A DNA stretch of 57,482 nt from Nitrosomonas sp. (GCF_022842015.1 NZ_JALHQJ010000008.1:1-57482); one strand, 5' to 3'; shown: positions 46,724 to 57,270, counted from the stretch's first letter. The notes: generated by a model not told the origin, from the letters alone. Translations and numbers: made by a program.

Positions 46724-49539
46724 TTTGCCAGCATGGATTGCAAATAGTGACCCGTAAAACTGTTTTTATTGCCCGCAATTGCTTCCGGCGTACCTTCTGC
46801 AATAATACATCCGCCACCATCTCCACCTTCCGGGCCTAAGTCAATAATCCAGTCGGCTGTTTTGATAACATCCAGATTATGTTCGATGACTACCACAGTA
46901 TTACCATGATCACGCAGTCTGTGTAATACTTTCAGAAGTAGATCGATATCCTGAAAATGTAGGCCAGTCGTGGGTTCATCCAGAATATACAAGGTCCGGC
47001 CTGTGTCGCGCTTGGAAAGCTCCAGAGACAGTTTTACTCGCTGTGCCTCACCGCCGGAGAGTGTTGTGGCGGATTGTCCCAAGGTGATATAACCGAGGCC
47101 CACGTCCAGCAATGTATGTAATTTGCGCGCGACCACTGGTACTGCGCTGAAAAATTCAAATGCATTTTCCACCGTCATTTTCAGGATCTCGTTGATGTTC
47201 TTGCCTTTATACTGAATCTCCAGGGTCTCGCGGTTATATCGATGGCCATGGCATACATCGCAGGTAACGTAGATATCTGGAAGGAAATGCATCTCTACTT
47301 TAATTACACCATCACCTTGGCAAGCTTCGCATCGACCACCTTTGACATTGAATGAGAACCGACCGGGCGCATAGCCGCGTTCGCGTGCTTGAGGTACGCC
47401 AGCAAACAATTCCCGAATCGGAGTGAACAGCCCAGTATAAGTTGCGGGATTGGAGCGCGGCGTACGGCCAATCGGGCTTTGATCCATATTGATAACCTTA
47501 TCGAAAAAGGCCAGGCCTTCGATGTGCTGATGGGGCGCCGGTTCAGCATTGCTGCCATAAAGATGGCGAGCTACCGCGCGATGTAGCGTTTCATTAATAA
47601 GCGTGGATTTGCCGGATCCCGAAACTCCAGTGACGCAGACAAAGAGACCTATCGGGAGAATCAGAGTAACGTTTTTGAGATTGTTTCCAGTGGCGCCATC
47701 AATTCGGAGCGTTCGATCATTGGCGGGAGAATGACGTTTTTCCGGTATCTTGATTGATAATTTGCCGGATAGAAATTTACCCGTCAGAGAAGCATTATTT
47801 TCCCGGATAGACTGTGGCGTGCCTTGAGCAACAACGAGCCCGCCGTGTTCACCGGCCCCTGGTCCCATATCCACAACATAGTCTGCAATCTGTATGGCAT
47901 CTTGATCATGTTCAACCACGATGACACTGTTACCCAGATCACGTAGTTTCTTGAGTGTGTCGAGCAGGCGACCATTATCGCGTTGATGTAAACCGATGGA
48001 AGGTTCATCTAAAACGTACATGACGCCCGTTAGGCCGGAACCGATTTGACTGGCCAATCGGATACGTTGAGATTCACCGCCGGACAACGTATCCGCGGAG
48101 CGGTCCAAAGATAAGTAATCTAATCCTACGTTGTTGAGAAATTGTAAGCGGTTGGAAATTTCCTTGATAATACGCTCAGCAATTGATTGCTTGTGACCTG
48201 ATAACTCGATGTGATCAAAAAATTGCTTGGCTTTTTTTAGTGGAAAAGCGCTGATCTGATAAATCGCCTGCCCTGCAACATGCACATGACGCGCAGCCTG
48301 GCACAAGCGTGTACCCTGGCACTCTGGGCAAGTTTGCGCATTAAGATATTTGGCTAGTTCTTCTCGCACAGCTTGAGATTCGGTTTCTTTATAGCGACGT
48401 GTCAGGTTGGGGATGATCCCTTCAAAAGGGTGAGTTTCCTGCCGCTTGCGACCGCCTTCTGTTAGATAGGAGAAATGTATTTTCTCTTTACCTGAACCAT
48501 GAAGGATAATGTTGCGAATAGCTTCATCCAGTTTCTCAAATGGTGTTTCCAGATCAAAATGGTAATGTGTTGCGAGACTTTTTAGTAACTGAAAATAAAA
48601 TTGATTGCGCTGGTCCCAGTTTTTCACCGCGCCGGCAGCCAGTGACAAGTGAGGGAATGCTACGACACGTGCTGGATCAAAGAAAGTAATTTGCCCCAAG
48701 CCATCGCATTTATTGCAGGCACCTAATGGATTGTTAAAAGAAAATAATCTGGGCTCCATTTCCGACAACGAGTAACTGCACACCGGGCAACTGAATTTGG
48801 CTGAAAACAGGTGTTCATGGCAGCTATCTATCTCAAGTGCCAAAGCGCGTCCATCGGAATGGCGTAACGCGACTTCGAATGATTCAGCAAGCCGTTGCTT
48901 AGAATCCGGGGAAACCTTCAAGCGATCAATTACCACTTCAATGGTATGTTTCTGAGTTTTCTGCAACTTTGGCAGTGCATCGATTTCATAAACTTCGCCA
49001 TCGATTCGCAAACGAACAAAACCTTGCGCACGCAGCTCATCAAATAATTCTGCTTGTTCACCCTTACGTTCCACGATTAACGGGGAAAGAATCATCAAGC
49101 GTGTGTCGAGTGGTAGCTGTAATACATGATCCACCATTTGCGATACGCTTTGTGCGGTCAAAACAATATTATGTTCAGGACAAAAAGGATCGCCCACGCG
49201 AGCGAATAGCAAACGCAAATAATCATGAATTTCAGTGACCGTCCCTACCGTCGACCGTGGATTATGTGAGGTTGCCCTTTGTTCGATAGCGATCGCGGGA
49301 GAGAGTCCCTCAATCAAATCAACATCCGGTTTTTCCATCAATTGAAGAAATTGTCTTGCATAGGTCGAAAGAGATTCCACATATCGACGCTGGCCTTCCG
49401 CATAAAGCGTATCGAATGCAAGCGATGATTTGCCTGATCCTGATAGCCCGGTAATGACAATAAGCTTGTTACGCGGTAGATCAAGATGGATGTTTTTCAG
49501 ATTGTGCGTACGTGCACCGCGTATTTTTATGAATTCCAT
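46720..49539 (-). CDS. uvrA: Excinuclease ABC subunit A
   Basis: Damage-recognition ATPase of nucleotide excision repair. 939 residues, full length. Two ABC modules: first Walker [11 protein letters not shown] with [16 protein letters not shown]; second Walker [11 protein letters not shown] with [18 protein letters not shown] and [12 protein letters not shown]. Zinc-binding cysteines appear in [11 protein letters not shown]...CNKCDG and [30 protein letters not shown]-terminus [17 protein letters not shown] is standard. No clear SOS box is visible in the 66-bp gap to the divergent MFS gene. Confidence 0.98.
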   Translation of the reverse strand: MEFIKIRGARTHNLKNIHLDLPRNKLIVITGLSGSGKSSLAFDTLYAEGQRRYVESLSTYARQFLQLMEKPDVDLIEGLSPAIAIEQRATSHNPRSTVGTVTEIHDYLRLLFARVGDPFCPEHNIVLTAQSVSQMVDHVLQLPLDTRLMILSPLIVERKGEQAELFDELRAQGFVRLRIDGEVYEIDALPKLQKTQKHTIEVVIDRLKVSPDSKQRLAESFEVALRHSDGRALALEIDSCHEHLFSAKFSCPVCSYSLSEMEPRLFSFNNPLGACNKCDGLGQITFFDPARVVAFPHLSLAAGAVKNWDQRNQFYFQLLKSLATHYHFDLETPFEKLDEAIRNIILHGSGKEKIHFSYLTEGGRKRQETHPFEGIIPNLTRRYKETESQAVREELAKYLNAQTCPECQGTRLCQAARHVHVAGQAIYQISAFPLKKAKQFFDHIELSGHKQSIAERIIKEISNRLQFLNNVGLDYLSLDRSADTLSGGESQRIRLASQIGSGLTGVMYVLDEPSIGLHQRDNGRLLDTLKKLRDLGNSVIVVEHDQDAIQIADYVVDMGPGAGEHGGLVVAQGTPQSIRENNASLTGKFLSGKLSIKIPEKRHSPANDRTLRIDGATGNNLKNVTLILPIGLFVCVTGVSGSGKSTLINETLHRAVARHLYGSNAEPAPHQHIEGLAFFDKVINMDQSPIGRTPRSNPATYTGLFTPIRELFAGVPQARERGYAPGRFSFNVKGGRCEACQGDGVIKVEMHFLPDIYVTCDVCHGHRYNRETLEIQYKGKNINEILKMTVENAFEFFSAVPVVARKLHTLLDVGLGYITLGQSATTLSGGEAQRVKLSLELSKRDTGRTLYILDEPTTGLHFQDIDLLLKVLHRLRDHGNTVVVIEHNLDVIKTADWIIDLGPEGGDGGGCIIAEGTPEAIAGNKNSFTGHYLQSMLAK

Positions 49540-49605
49540 AAACTATCTAAGTATGAGTCAACCTGCTAATATACCCAACTTTTTAGAAATATAACAACCT
49601 GATTC

Positions 49606-50988
49606 ATGTCTGCTTCATCATCTGAAAAAATGTCTCCGGAGGAATTGCGCGCAACCATTGGTTTGGCCGGTGTGTATGGCTTGCGTATGTTTGGGCTGTT
49701 TATCATTTTGCCGGTGTTTGCTTTTTATGCTGAGGACTTGCCTGGCGGAGATAATTATACGTTAGTCGGTATTGCGCTAGGTGCATATGGTTTAACGCAG
49801 GCTATATTGCAAATTCCCTTTGGTTGGCTGTCTGATCGTATTGGACGTAAGCCCGTCATATATCTGGGGTTAATTCTATTTGCTATTGGTAGCGTGGTCG
49901 CAGCTATCGCAGTTGATATCTATTGGGTAATAGTGGGGCGTATTATTCAGGGTGCTGGCGCAATCTCGGCTGCAGTCATGGCTCTCGCAGCGGATCTTAC
50001 GCGAGAAGAGCATCGTACTAAAGCGATGGCGACGATCGGTATGACCATTGGTACAGTTTTTGCCATTTCCCTGATTGCTGCTCCGATTTTGAATCAATGG
50101 ATAGGCGTGCCGGGAATTTTTGCCATGACAGGTATACTGGCGTTACTTGCAATGCTTGTGGTGAAAAAAATCATTCCTGATCCGCATATCAGCAGATTTC
50201 ACTCCGATACCGAAGTATCATCTACGAGCTTTGCAAGTGTATTGCAAAATACGCAGTTGTTGCGTTTAAATTACGGTATTTTTGCGTTACATGCCACGTT
50301 GATGGCGCTCTGGCTCGTTGTGCCGCTGACTCTGCGGCAAGCCGGAATGGCGGCGGGTGATCATTGGCAGATTTATTTGCCTGTTTTATTGCTGTCGATT
50401 GTTTTCATTATCCCCGCAATTATTTACTCTGAGAAGAAAGCCAAGTTAAAGCATGTATTTGTTGCAGCAATTGCTATTTTGCTAATGGGTCAGATATTGT
50501 TGGCTATGACCTTTGATTCACTATGGGGTACAGCGATTGCCTTATTGGTTTTTTTTACGGCATTTAACTTATTGGAAGCCAGCCTACCTTCGTTAATTTC
50601 CAAGATCGCACCCGTGGGTGCAAAGGGAACGGCGATCGGAGTTTACAGTAGTACCCAGTTTCTGGGGGCTTTTGCCGGTGCGGCGGCGGGTGGTTATTTA
50701 TTCGGTACGTATGGAAGTTACGCGTTATATACGTTCTGCGGATCATTACTAATGGTGTGGCTGGTATTGGCTGCAACAATGAAAGCGCCTGCTGCCGTGC
50801 GTTCTAAGATGTATCCTGTGGATGAAATGGATATTGATCAATCACGAGAACTATCGCGTCGGCTCGCAGCAATACCCGGTGTCTATGAAGCATTAGTTAT
50901 TGTTAATGAGAGAGTGGCCTATCTGAAAGTAGACATGAAAGGCTTTGATGAAAAAAAGGTAATTCAATTGCTTGGGGAGAAAACATAA
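49606..50988 (+). CDS. YajR-like MFS transporter with C-terminal YAM domain
   Basis: 460-residue drug/H+ antiporter-type MFS protein with 12 helices. GLYGLRMFGLFIILPVF-like opening, motif A GWLSDRIGRKPVIYLG after helix 2, and GAISAAVMALAADLTREEHRTKAMATIG. After the last helix a roughly 65-residue soluble tail (SRELSRRLAAIPGVYEALVIVNERVAYLKVDMKGFDEKKVIQLL) matches the ferredoxin-like YAM domain of E. coli YajR. Substrate unknown. The stop codon is directly followed by the ssb start with no gap, and the MFS upstream of ssb is a common order in betaproteobacteria. Confidence 0.9.
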   Translation: MSASSSEKMSPEELRATIGLAGVYGLRMFGLFIILPVFAFYAEDLPGGDNYTLVGIALGAYGLTQAILQIPFGWLSDRIGRKPVIYLGLILFAIGSVVAAIAVDIYWVIVGRIIQGAGAISAAVMALAADLTREEHRTKAMATIGMTIGTVFAISLIAAPILNQWIGVPGIFAMTGILALLAMLVVKKIIPDPHISRFHSDTEVSSTSFASVLQNTQLLRLNYGIFALHATLMALWLVVPLTLRQAGMAAGDHWQIYLPVLLLSIVFIIPAIIYSEKKAKLKHVFVAAIAILLMGQILLAMTFDSLWGTAIALLVFFTAFNLLEASLPSLISKIAPVGAKGTAIGVYSSTQFLGAFAGAAAGGYLFGTYGSYALYTFCGSLLMVWLVLAATMKAPAAVRSKMYPVDEMDIDQSRELSRRLAAIPGVYEALVIVNERVAYLKVDMKGFDEKKVIQLLGEKT

Positions 50989-51441
50989 ATGGCTTCAGTC
51001 AATAAAGTTATACTCATTGGTAATTTGGGTAAAGACCCGGAGACTCGTTACATGTCGAATGGGGATGCGGTTACTAATATTACATTGGCCACCACAGACA
51101 TTTGGAAAGACAAGAATGGTGAAAAGCAGGAAAAAACCGAATGGCATCGTGTAACTTTTTATCGCAAGCTCGCCGAAATTGCTGGAGAATACCTAAAGAA
51201 AGGCCGTTCGGTTTATATTGAAGGAAGATTAGAAACCAGAAAATGGACTGATAAGAATGGTGTGGAGCGCTATACGACTGATATTGTCGCCAGCGATATG
51301 AAGATGTTGGGTAGTCGACCAGGAAGCGATAGTTTTGAATCAGCTCCTGATCAAGAAGAAGGCAATTCGGTCCCTGGTCGATCTTCTTCAGCTAAAAGTT
51401 CAAGCGGATTTGATGATATGGATGATGATATTCCATTTTAA
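50989..51441 (+). CDS. ssb: Single-stranded DNA-binding protein
   Basis: 150 residues. OB-fold N-terminal domain ([79 protein letters not shown]), a flexible Ser/Gly/Glu linker, and the acidic C-terminal tip MDDDIPF that binds partner proteins. Begins on the base after the MFS stop codon. GGGGAGAAA in the end of the MFS gene serves as ribosome binding site. Confidence 0.98.
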   Translation: MASVNKVILIGNLGKDPETRYMSNGDAVTNITLATTDIWKDKNGEKQEKTEWHRVTFYRKLAEIAGEYLKKGRSVYIEGRLETRKWTDKNGVERYTTDIVASDMKMLGSRPGSDSFESAPDQEEGNSVPGRSSSAKSSSGFDDMDDDIPF

Positions 51442-51501
51442 TCGAATGGTTGAATATGCTCAATCGTTTCAGGTTTAATTCTTCATTTCGGAGTGTGCGA
51501 G

Positions 51502-51522
51502 CCGATTGAGAGTCGGTATTTT
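51502..51522 (+). terminator. Possible terminator after ssb
   Basis: CCGATT (51502-51507), GAG loop, AGTCGG (51511-51516; one G-U pair), then TATTTT. Short stem but correctly placed 60 bp after the ssb stop. Confidence 0.5.
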
Positions 51523-51573
51523 GGGTGCGTACTTAAACCTTGTTGTTTGCAACGAGGAGTTTGTTTTAATCTG

Positions 51574-51780
51574 TTAACGTTTATCAGGCAAGCGGGACAC
51601 TCCATTCCGAAGTTCGACAGAAGTTATATTGGTTTGACGACTAGGAGGCAATGAGAATTCGATACTGGCGATATTGCCACCAATCTCCCTGGCCATATTT
51701 CTAAATTCGAGTGCTAGCATACATTTTGGAACAATAAATGTCTGCTTAAATCCAGATTTAAAATGAACAAGAATTTTCAT
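51574..51780 (-). CDS. Small protein of unknown function
   Basis: 68 residues, basic C-terminus. Begins MKILVHFKSGFKQTFIVPKCMLALEFRNMAREIGGNIASIEF. Its length, ATG start and codon-like composition support a real gene, but I recognise no family. It lies alone between ssb and the oxidoreductase gene. The downstream-facing 175-bp gap to 51956 contains an AACAGC/GCTGTT inverted repeat at 51829-51846 and nothing else I can name. Confidence 0.5.
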   Translation of the reverse strand: MKILVHFKSGFKQTFIVPKCMLALEFRNMAREIGGNIASIEFSLPPSRQTNITSVELRNGVSRLPDKR

Positions 51781-51955
51781 GGCTTCATCCAGGTAAGTTT
51801 TATTTATTAAAGGGTTAGTCAGTTAGTTAACAGCAATGAGGCTGTTTCAACGACTTAAAGAAAGCAAACTTTAGCCTGGGGTTATGATTCTTTTATGTTC
51901 CTATTGATTAGAATGCGATTGATACAGCTTGTACCGATGATATCTCTGCGTATGA

Positions 51956-53095
51956 TCATTTTAGATTGAAGCTTGTTATGAAGCTGCGATCGATATAGTT
52001 TTTCCAAAGCCAAACCCACTTTCCATGTGCAAAGAAAGCCCCACGAGAAGCAACCGCATAGCGCTCTCCTGTGGTTAATAAACTCAAGAAGTATCGCTGT
52101 GGTTTGTAAGGCTGAAGAGAGCCATGCCCCACTAATTGCGTCGAAATATTTTTGGCTAGAAATGGTCCCTGACGAACTGCATAGACACCGGCTTTAGGTA
52201 AGGGCATCGGTGTAAATGCAGCGCAATCGCCTGTTGCAAAAATATCTGGGTGTGAAATGCTGCGAAGATATTCATCAACCTGAATAAAGCCATTGTGATC
52301 GCATGCCAACCCGCTTTTTCCTAACCAAGGCTGCGCATTTGCGTGGATGGCCCAAGCAAGGAAATCATAGCCATATCGTGTATGGTCATCAAGCACTAAT
52401 TGATATTCAAGTGCAGAAACTACATATTTTCCCTGGATAAGTCGGATTCCGAGCGTTTTAAAGTGCCGGTGAAAAAAATTCTGTACTTTCTTGTTGTGTG
52501 AATTAAGGATGCGTGAATCAGCGCAAATCAAGGTAAATTCGGCGCGGATAGCAGTTGTATTTGCCAATCTATAGTGCAAGGCGAGTAATATTTCTATCCC
52601 GGCGGCACCTCCACCAACGACGACAATGCGTTGCAGGTGATTTGATCGTTGCTGCGTTGTAAGCCAATGCTGCCACTGCTGCAGAAATTGTTTAATGGGT
52701 TTTACTGGGGAACCATAAATAATTGCACCGGGGATACTGTGTAGCGCAGGTTGCGAGCCTACATTGATCGACAAAACATCATAACGTAACGAGAGATTAT
52801 CTTGGCAATCAATTTGTTTTTTTGATGGATCCATATGCATAACTTTGCGATGGATAAATTTTATACCAGCCCATTGGCAGAGTATTCGCAAATCGACATG
52901 ACAATCCTCATGTGCATAATGTCCGGCAATGAGTCCGGGTAACATGCCAGAATAGGGTGTCAGCACATTGCTACTGATCAGCGTTATGCGAACATTGGTA
53001 AGTGGCTTCATGGCTAGTCGTTTAATTGCAATGATATGACTATGACCACCACCGATCAGCAGTAAATCCTTGATGTTTTGTGTTAAGCCTATCAT
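51956..53095 (-). CDS. FAD-dependent NDH-2-like oxidoreductase (TIGR03169, SelD N-terminal-domain type)
   Basis: 379-residue two-dinucleotide-binding oxidoreductase. FAD motif LLLIGGGHSHIIAIKRLAM, then VRITLISSNVLTPYSGMLPGLIAGHY, NAD motif RIVVVGGGAAGIEI and second FAD motif PDIFATGDCAAF. The GGGHSH and TPYSGMLPGLIAGHY wording belongs to the group that in many bacteria is fused to or paired with selenophosphate synthetase (SelD). Here it stands alone, with no selD or selU next to it. A role in respiratory NADH or quinone oxidation, or in selenium metabolism, cannot be decided from sequence. Confidence 0.82.
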   Translation of the reverse strand: MIGLTQNIKDLLLIGGGHSHIIAIKRLAMKPLTNVRITLISSNVLTPYSGMLPGLIAGHYAHEDCHVDLRILCQWAGIKFIHRKVMHMDPSKKQIDCQDNLSLRYDVLSINVGSQPALHSIPGAIIYGSPVKPIKQFLQQWQHWLTTQQRSNHLQRIVVVGGGAAGIEILLALHYRLANTTAIRAEFTLICADSRILNSHNKKVQNFFHRHFKTLGIRLIQGKYVVSALEYQLVLDDHTRYGYDFLAWAIHANAQPWLGKSGLACDHNGFIQVDEYLRSISHPDIFATGDCAAFTPMPLPKAGVYAVRQGPFLAKNISTQLVGHGSLQPYKPQRYFLSLLTTGERYAVASRGAFFAHGKWVWLWKNYIDRSFITSFNLK

Positions 53096-53311
53096 TATTA
53101 ACTTTTTTATGTTGCGTTCTTATTGGAAAAATGTGATAGTTCTCACCGCAACATTATAAGTTAATACAAAATGCGATAAGTAAAATCACAAGTATGTTGC
53201 TTGGCTTCGAAGGGGAATCGAGTATTGTATTGAAATTGAAAGAGTATTTTATTCAGTACGAGTGCCTAGAAGCAGCATAACGATTTGTTTAATATTTTTG
53301 GGGGATTAGTA

Positions 53312-53821
53312 ATGAATTTTATCAAAACGAGTACATTAACATCATGCCTTGTTCTTTTTTTGTCTGCAATGCTGTTAATAGGTTGTAAGCCGATCTACGA
53401 AAAAAAACCAATACCAGCTAAAGAAGATAAGGCAGCAGCAGAAGCACCAGCACCTGAATCTGAATCTGAATATGAATCTGCGGCACTTGTACCCACTGAA
53501 CCAGCCATGATTGAAGATGTGCAAAGTTTGCAAACCTTGGATTCAGCAGAAAGTGATGTCGATACTATAAGTACAGACGTTGAGGTTAACGAAGCGCCGG
53601 AGCCTGTTATTGATGACGGTGATGATGTCGTAAAACCTGATGCTGCAATGACACGTGATATTCAGCAGGCGCTTGTAGATGCTGGATTTAATCCTGGACC
53701 AGTTGATGGAAAGAGCGGCGGTAAAACTGTAGCGGCGATTGAAGCATTTCAGAAAGAAAATGGCATCACATCTGGGAAAATAGACAAACGGACATTACGT
53801 GCGCTAGGCGTTGAGTTTTAA
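53312..53821 (+). CDS. Lipoprotein with acidic linker and peptidoglycan-binding domain
   Basis: 169 residues from ATG 53312. Lipoprotein signal peptide ending LLIGC, a long acidic Ala/Pro/Glu/Ser-rich linker (about residues 30-105) and a C-terminal PG_binding_1 domain (DIQQALVDAGFNPGPVDGKSGGKTVAAIEAFQKENGITSGKIDKRTLRAL). It would span from the outer membrane to the cell wall. The frame is open to TTG 53285, but GGGGGA seven bases before 53312 and the normal signal-peptide length decide the start. A strong terminator follows. Confidence 0.88.
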   Translation: MNFIKTSTLTSCLVLFLSAMLLIGCKPIYEKKPIPAKEDKAAAEAPAPESESEYESAALVPTEPAMIEDVQSLQTLDSAESDVDTISTDVEVNEAPEPVIDDGDDVVKPDAAMTRDIQQALVDAGFNPGPVDGKSGGKTVAAIEAFQKENGITSGKIDKRTLRALGVEF

Positions 53822-53845
53822 GAGGCAGCAAATTTGTTAGTTCAG

Positions 53846-53879
53846 AAACACCAAGATCTTATAGCTCTTGGTGTTTTTT
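53846..53879 (+). terminator. Rho-independent terminator
   Basis: ACACCAAGA (53848-53856) pairs with TCTTGGTGT (53866-53874), followed by TTTTT. It lies 26 bp after the lipoprotein stop and separates it from the hopanoid operon. Confidence 0.9.
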
Positions 53880-54310
53880 ACTGGTGTATATCAATAATTA
53901 ATCAGTGAGTTGAAAAATATTTGCTATAGTAAGCAATCATGTTCTATAGTTAAAAACTGACTTTCAGTGTACTTTCAGATTAAAATATAGAGGCATAGCG
54001 GTTGAGATTAAGAAAATTTGTGTTTTGAGGGTTTTTATCAAAAACATTTCAAATTTTATTGTCATGTATTAGTGCATTTAATGGATCATTGAAAACCTTT
54101 TCAGGTAGCCGATACAAGGAAAAATAAGCGAAACGCGCAGCTGATGCTTAATATACGAGCATCGTGAGCTTGCTTTTAACCGCAGCGCAGATAGTTTTGA
54201 ATGGCTTGCTGATAAATAGGGAAGACGGACTGATTATCAGTTTTGTTTCATACTTAACTGTAAGTTAGATAGTTAATAAATTGTTTTTGAAGTACTTTTG
54301 GAGGTTATTC
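53880..54310. other. Intergenic region (431 bp) upstream of hpnH
   Basis: AT-rich, no gene seen. Contains an inverted repeat GATGCT/AGCATC (54143-54148, 54158-54163) that might be a leader structure. The hopanoid operon promoter should lie here; I could not place it with confidence. Confidence 0.5.
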
Positions 54311-55429
54311 ATGGGTGTTCCCTTACGTCAACAGATCGCGGTAGGTACGTACTTGATCAAGCAGAAATTAAAAGGAGCGAAAAAATATCCTTTGGTACTG
54401 ATGTTGGAGCCGTTGTTTCGATGTAATCTGGCTTGTGCTGGTTGTGGAAAAATCGCACACCCCGAAGATGTGCTTGATCAACGCCTTTCCTATGAAGAAT
54501 GCATGCAAGCTGTAGATGAGTGCGGCGCTCCAATGGTATCAATTCCTGGTGGCGAACCATTGCTTCATAAAGAGATGCCGCAAATTGTGGCAGGTATTAT
54601 TAAGCGTAAGAAATATGTTTATCTATGCACCAATGCATTATTGTTAAAAAAACGTATTGATGATTATACGCCATCACCCTATTTGACTTTTTCGATTCAT
54701 CTAGATGGCATGCAAGAACGCCATGACGCTTCAGTTTGTCAGGAGGGAGTTTTTGATCGTGCAGTTGAGGCGATTAAGCTGGCGTTAAGTAGGGGGTTTA
54801 GGGTCACGGTAAACTGCACGTTGTTTCAAGGCGAGACACCGAAAGATGTGGCTGAATTTTTGGATTATGCCATGGAGCTAGGTGTCGAGGCTGCAACGAT
54901 TGCTCCCGGATTTAGTTACGAGAAGGCACCGCAGCAGGATGTTTTTATTAAAAGCCAGGATACAAAGATATTATTCCGCGGTATCTTTGAGTTGGGTAAG
55001 AAACTAAAACGCAAATGGCGCTTGAACCACTCAGCATTGTATTTGGATTATCTGGCTGGTAATCAGGATTACGAATGCACACCTTGGGGTAATCCGACGC
55101 GCAATGTTTTTGGATGGCAAAAGCCTTGCTACCTGTTGTCGGATGAAGGTTACGCAAAAACCTTTAAGGAGCTTCTTGATGATACGCCCTGGGAAAAGTA
55201 TGGAACCGCTAATAATCCGAAATGTGCGCAATGCATGGCGCACTGTGGATATGAAGCGACAGCTGTAGAAGATACCTTGCGCCATCCCTGGAAGGCGCTG
55301 ATTGCATCATTAAAGGGACCTAGAACATCAGGGCCTATGGTTGCCGAACCAACACCAAAATGGGCAACAGGAGAAAACAAAACGTCTAAAAAGCTCTCCG
55401 AGATACCCGTAACATTTATTAATAAGTAG
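54311..55429 (+). CDS. hpnH: Adenosyl-hopene transferase HpnH (radical SAM)
   Basis: Attaches adenosine from SAM to diploptene/hopene, the first step towards C35 extended hopanoids. 372 residues from ATG 54311 (MGVPLRQQIAVG, the family start; GGAGG seven bases upstream). The frame is open 10 codons further but without homology. PLVLMLEPLFRCNLACAGCGKIAHP holds the CxxxCxxC 4Fe-4S triad; VSIPGGEPLLH is the GGEP SAM motif, and a Cys-rich C-terminus (CTPWGNPTRNVFGWQKPCY, CAQCMAHCGYE) follows. Heads a cluster with hpnB, hpnM and hpnN. Confidence 0.96.
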   Translation: MGVPLRQQIAVGTYLIKQKLKGAKKYPLVLMLEPLFRCNLACAGCGKIAHPEDVLDQRLSYEECMQAVDECGAPMVSIPGGEPLLHKEMPQIVAGIIKRKKYVYLCTNALLLKKRIDDYTPSPYLTFSIHLDGMQERHDASVCQEGVFDRAVEAIKLALSRGFRVTVNCTLFQGETPKDVAEFLDYAMELGVEAATIAPGFSYEKAPQQDVFIKSQDTKILFRGIFELGKKLKRKWRLNHSALYLDYLAGNQDYECTPWGNPTRNVFGWQKPCYLLSDEGYAKTFKELLDDTPWEKYGTANNPKCAQCMAHCGYEATAVEDTLRHPWKALIASLKGPRTSGPMVAEPTPKWATGENKTSKKLSEIPVTFINK

Positions 55430-55477
55430 ATAGAGGCTGTACTGATTCTACATTTTAAAATTACAGTGTAAGTAAGA

Positions 55478-56620
55478 ATGTTAATGGAGTTAGTACTCTA
55501 TCTGTCTGTTTTTGGCACTTTTTGCTGGTGGATGTTGGCATTATTTCCATGGCGTCCTTGGAGTACTTGCGAGAAAATCGAAACACTAACACACGAAAAA
55601 GTTGTTTCCAGCGAAACGCTGAGTGAAGATATCACCGTTTTAATTCCAGCGCGAAATGAAGGTTCTTATATCGGGCATACATTGCGTGGAGTTAGAGCGC
55701 AAGGCGAGAAGATGCATGTCATTGTGATTGATGATCAGTCCGTCGATGATACAGCAGAGCAGGCTAGGCAATGCGGAGCACAAGTGTTGTCGGGCACTGC
55801 GCCGCCAGCGGGTTGGAGTGGTAAGCTGTGGGCGCTAGAACAAGGGTTACGAGAAGTTAGAACACATTATACATTGTTGCTGGATGCTGATATTGAACTG
55901 ACCCCAGGAATTATTTTTGAATTACAGCAAAAAGCGTGTAATGAGAATCTGGCGCTGGTATCGCTTATGGCTAAGCCACCTATGAATAATTTTGTAGAGC
56001 GCTTACTGATGCCGGCATTTATTTTCTTCTTCAAACTGTTATACCCATTTGGGCTAGCAAATAAGCCGGAATCACGCATTGCCGCCGCCGCAGGCGGATG
56101 TATTTTGGTAAAAACACAAGCATTGCGCACCACGGGTGCTTTTGCCAATTTGCATGATGCGTTGATTGATGATTGTACTTTGGCTGCGCATATTAAGTGT
56201 GTTGGGTTACGTACTTTTATAGGGCTTAGCCATGGGGCGCGTAGTCATCGCGGCTATGACGAACTAAAGCCAATCTGGGAAATGGTCGCGCGCACTGCAT
56301 ATACACAATTAAAATATTCACCCATTTTGCTTATTATCTGCACATTGATCATGATTTCCATGTTTTTGGCAGCGCCCTTTGTTTTTATGTTCTCGTCTCA
56401 CTTGGAAATTTATCTAGTGAGTATTCTGGCATGGGCTGCTATGTTTTTTACTTATTTACCTACTTTAATTTATTATCAGCGTTCCCCGCTTTGGGGGATT
56501 ACCTTGCCGGTCATCGGTGTTTTGTATCTTGCCATGACTTGGACGTCAGCATTGCGGTATTGGCGGGGGGAACGCGCTTTGTGGAAAGATCGTCGCTATG
56601 AAAGTAAAACAAATACTTAA
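55478..56620 (+). CDS. hpnB: Hopanoid-associated glycosyltransferase HpnB
   Basis: GT2 membrane glycosyltransferase of 380 residues. An N-terminal helix (MELVLYLSVFGTFCWWMLALFPWRPW), GT-A domain with VLIPARNEGSYI, VIDDQSVDDTA, PPAGWSGKLWALEQGL, LLLDADIELTPG and IDDCTLAAHIK, then four C-terminal helices. The SGKLWAL, PAFIFFFKLLYPFG and IWEMVARTAYTQLKYSP stretches match HpnB better than HpnI. Presumed role in making or modifying hopanoid side chains; its exact reaction is not established. It starts 48 bp after hpnH and overlaps hpnM by 23 bases. Confidence 0.88.
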   Translation: MLMELVLYLSVFGTFCWWMLALFPWRPWSTCEKIETLTHEKVVSSETLSEDITVLIPARNEGSYIGHTLRGVRAQGEKMHVIVIDDQSVDDTAEQARQCGAQVLSGTAPPAGWSGKLWALEQGLREVRTHYTLLLDADIELTPGIIFELQQKACNENLALVSLMAKPPMNNFVERLLMPAFIFFFKLLYPFGLANKPESRIAAAAGGCILVKTQALRTTGAFANLHDALIDDCTLAAHIKCVGLRTFIGLSHGARSHRGYDELKPIWEMVARTAYTQLKYSPILLIICTLIMISMFLAAPFVFMFSSHLEIYLVSILAWAAMFFTYLPTLIYYQRSPLWGITLPVIGVLYLAMTWTSALRYWRGERALWKDRRYESKTNT

Positions 56621-57233
56621 ATTGGTAGGATGGTATCTGATTTTGGTGATGCTGCTACCAATTCCTACAGCATTGAGCTCATCCAATGCAGAAATAGGTA
56701 ATCCGGAACAGGTAGTAGTGTATCTGCAATCATCTCTACTCGATGTTATGCGGGAAGGCGAAAAGTTGAGTTACGACGAGCGCTTCAAATACTTGCAGCC
56801 TGTCATTGATCAAACCCATGATATTGATCTGATTATTAAGACAATATTGGGCGCAACTTATTGGTCACAGCTGGATAATGCACAACAAGATCTAATCGTT
56901 GAAACTTTTCGTCAATTGAGTATAGCAACGTATGCGGGGCGTTTTGTTCAGCACGAGGGTGAGCAATTTCAGATTATCGAGCAACGTGCCTTGCCGCGAG
57001 ATCAAGTGTTGGTGCGTAGTAAATTAACCAAGTCGGATGGCGGTACGGTAAATTTTGATTATGTGTTGCATCAAGTTGCAGGGGATTGGCGTATCGTTAA
57101 CATTCTGTTTGACGGTGTGAGTGATCTAGCAATAAAACGCGGTGAATATCGAGCCATTCTGCAACGGGATGGCTTTCAGGCGCTGATCGAAATGCTCAAG
57201 GAAAAGATTGCGCTGACGCGACAGAACCCATAA
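56598..57233 (+). CDS. hpnM: HpnM, MlaC/Ttg2-like periplasmic lipid-binding protein
   Basis: 211 residues. Signal peptide (VGWYLILVMLLPIPTALSSS), then an MlaC/Ttg2D fold: VVVYLQSSLLDVMREGEKLSYDERFKYLQPVIDQTHDIDLIIKTILG, YWSQLDNAQQDLIVETFRQLSIATYAGRF, VLHQVAGDWRIVNILFDGVSDLAIKRGEYRAIL. In hopanoid clusters this is HpnM, believed to ferry hopanoids across the periplasm with HpnN. Starts inside the hpnB 3' end; hpnN follows 37 bases later. Confidence 0.93.
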   Translation: MKVKQILKLVGWYLILVMLLPIPTALSSSNAEIGNPEQVVVYLQSSLLDVMREGEKLSYDERFKYLQPVIDQTHDIDLIIKTILGATYWSQLDNAQQDLIVETFRQLSIATYAGRFVQHEGEQFQIIEQRALPRDQVLVRSKLTKSDGGTVNFDYVLHQVAGDWRIVNILFDGVSDLAIKRGEYRAILQRDGFQALIEMLKEKIALTRQNP

Positions 57234-57270
57234 TGATTTTTATCTCTTTCTTCCAAGAGATTGATAAAAC

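Noticed and set aside
49563..49578. Possible SOS (LexA) box upstream of uvrA
   Set aside because: CTG followed after ten bases by CAA instead of CAG, with poor match in the centre; not convincing.
55478..56620. HpnI (ceramide-glucosyltransferase-like) assignment
   Set aside because: The SGKLWAL, PAFIFFFKLLYPFG and MVARTAYTQL stretches fit HpnB better, and the gene is next to hpnH-hpnM-hpnN.
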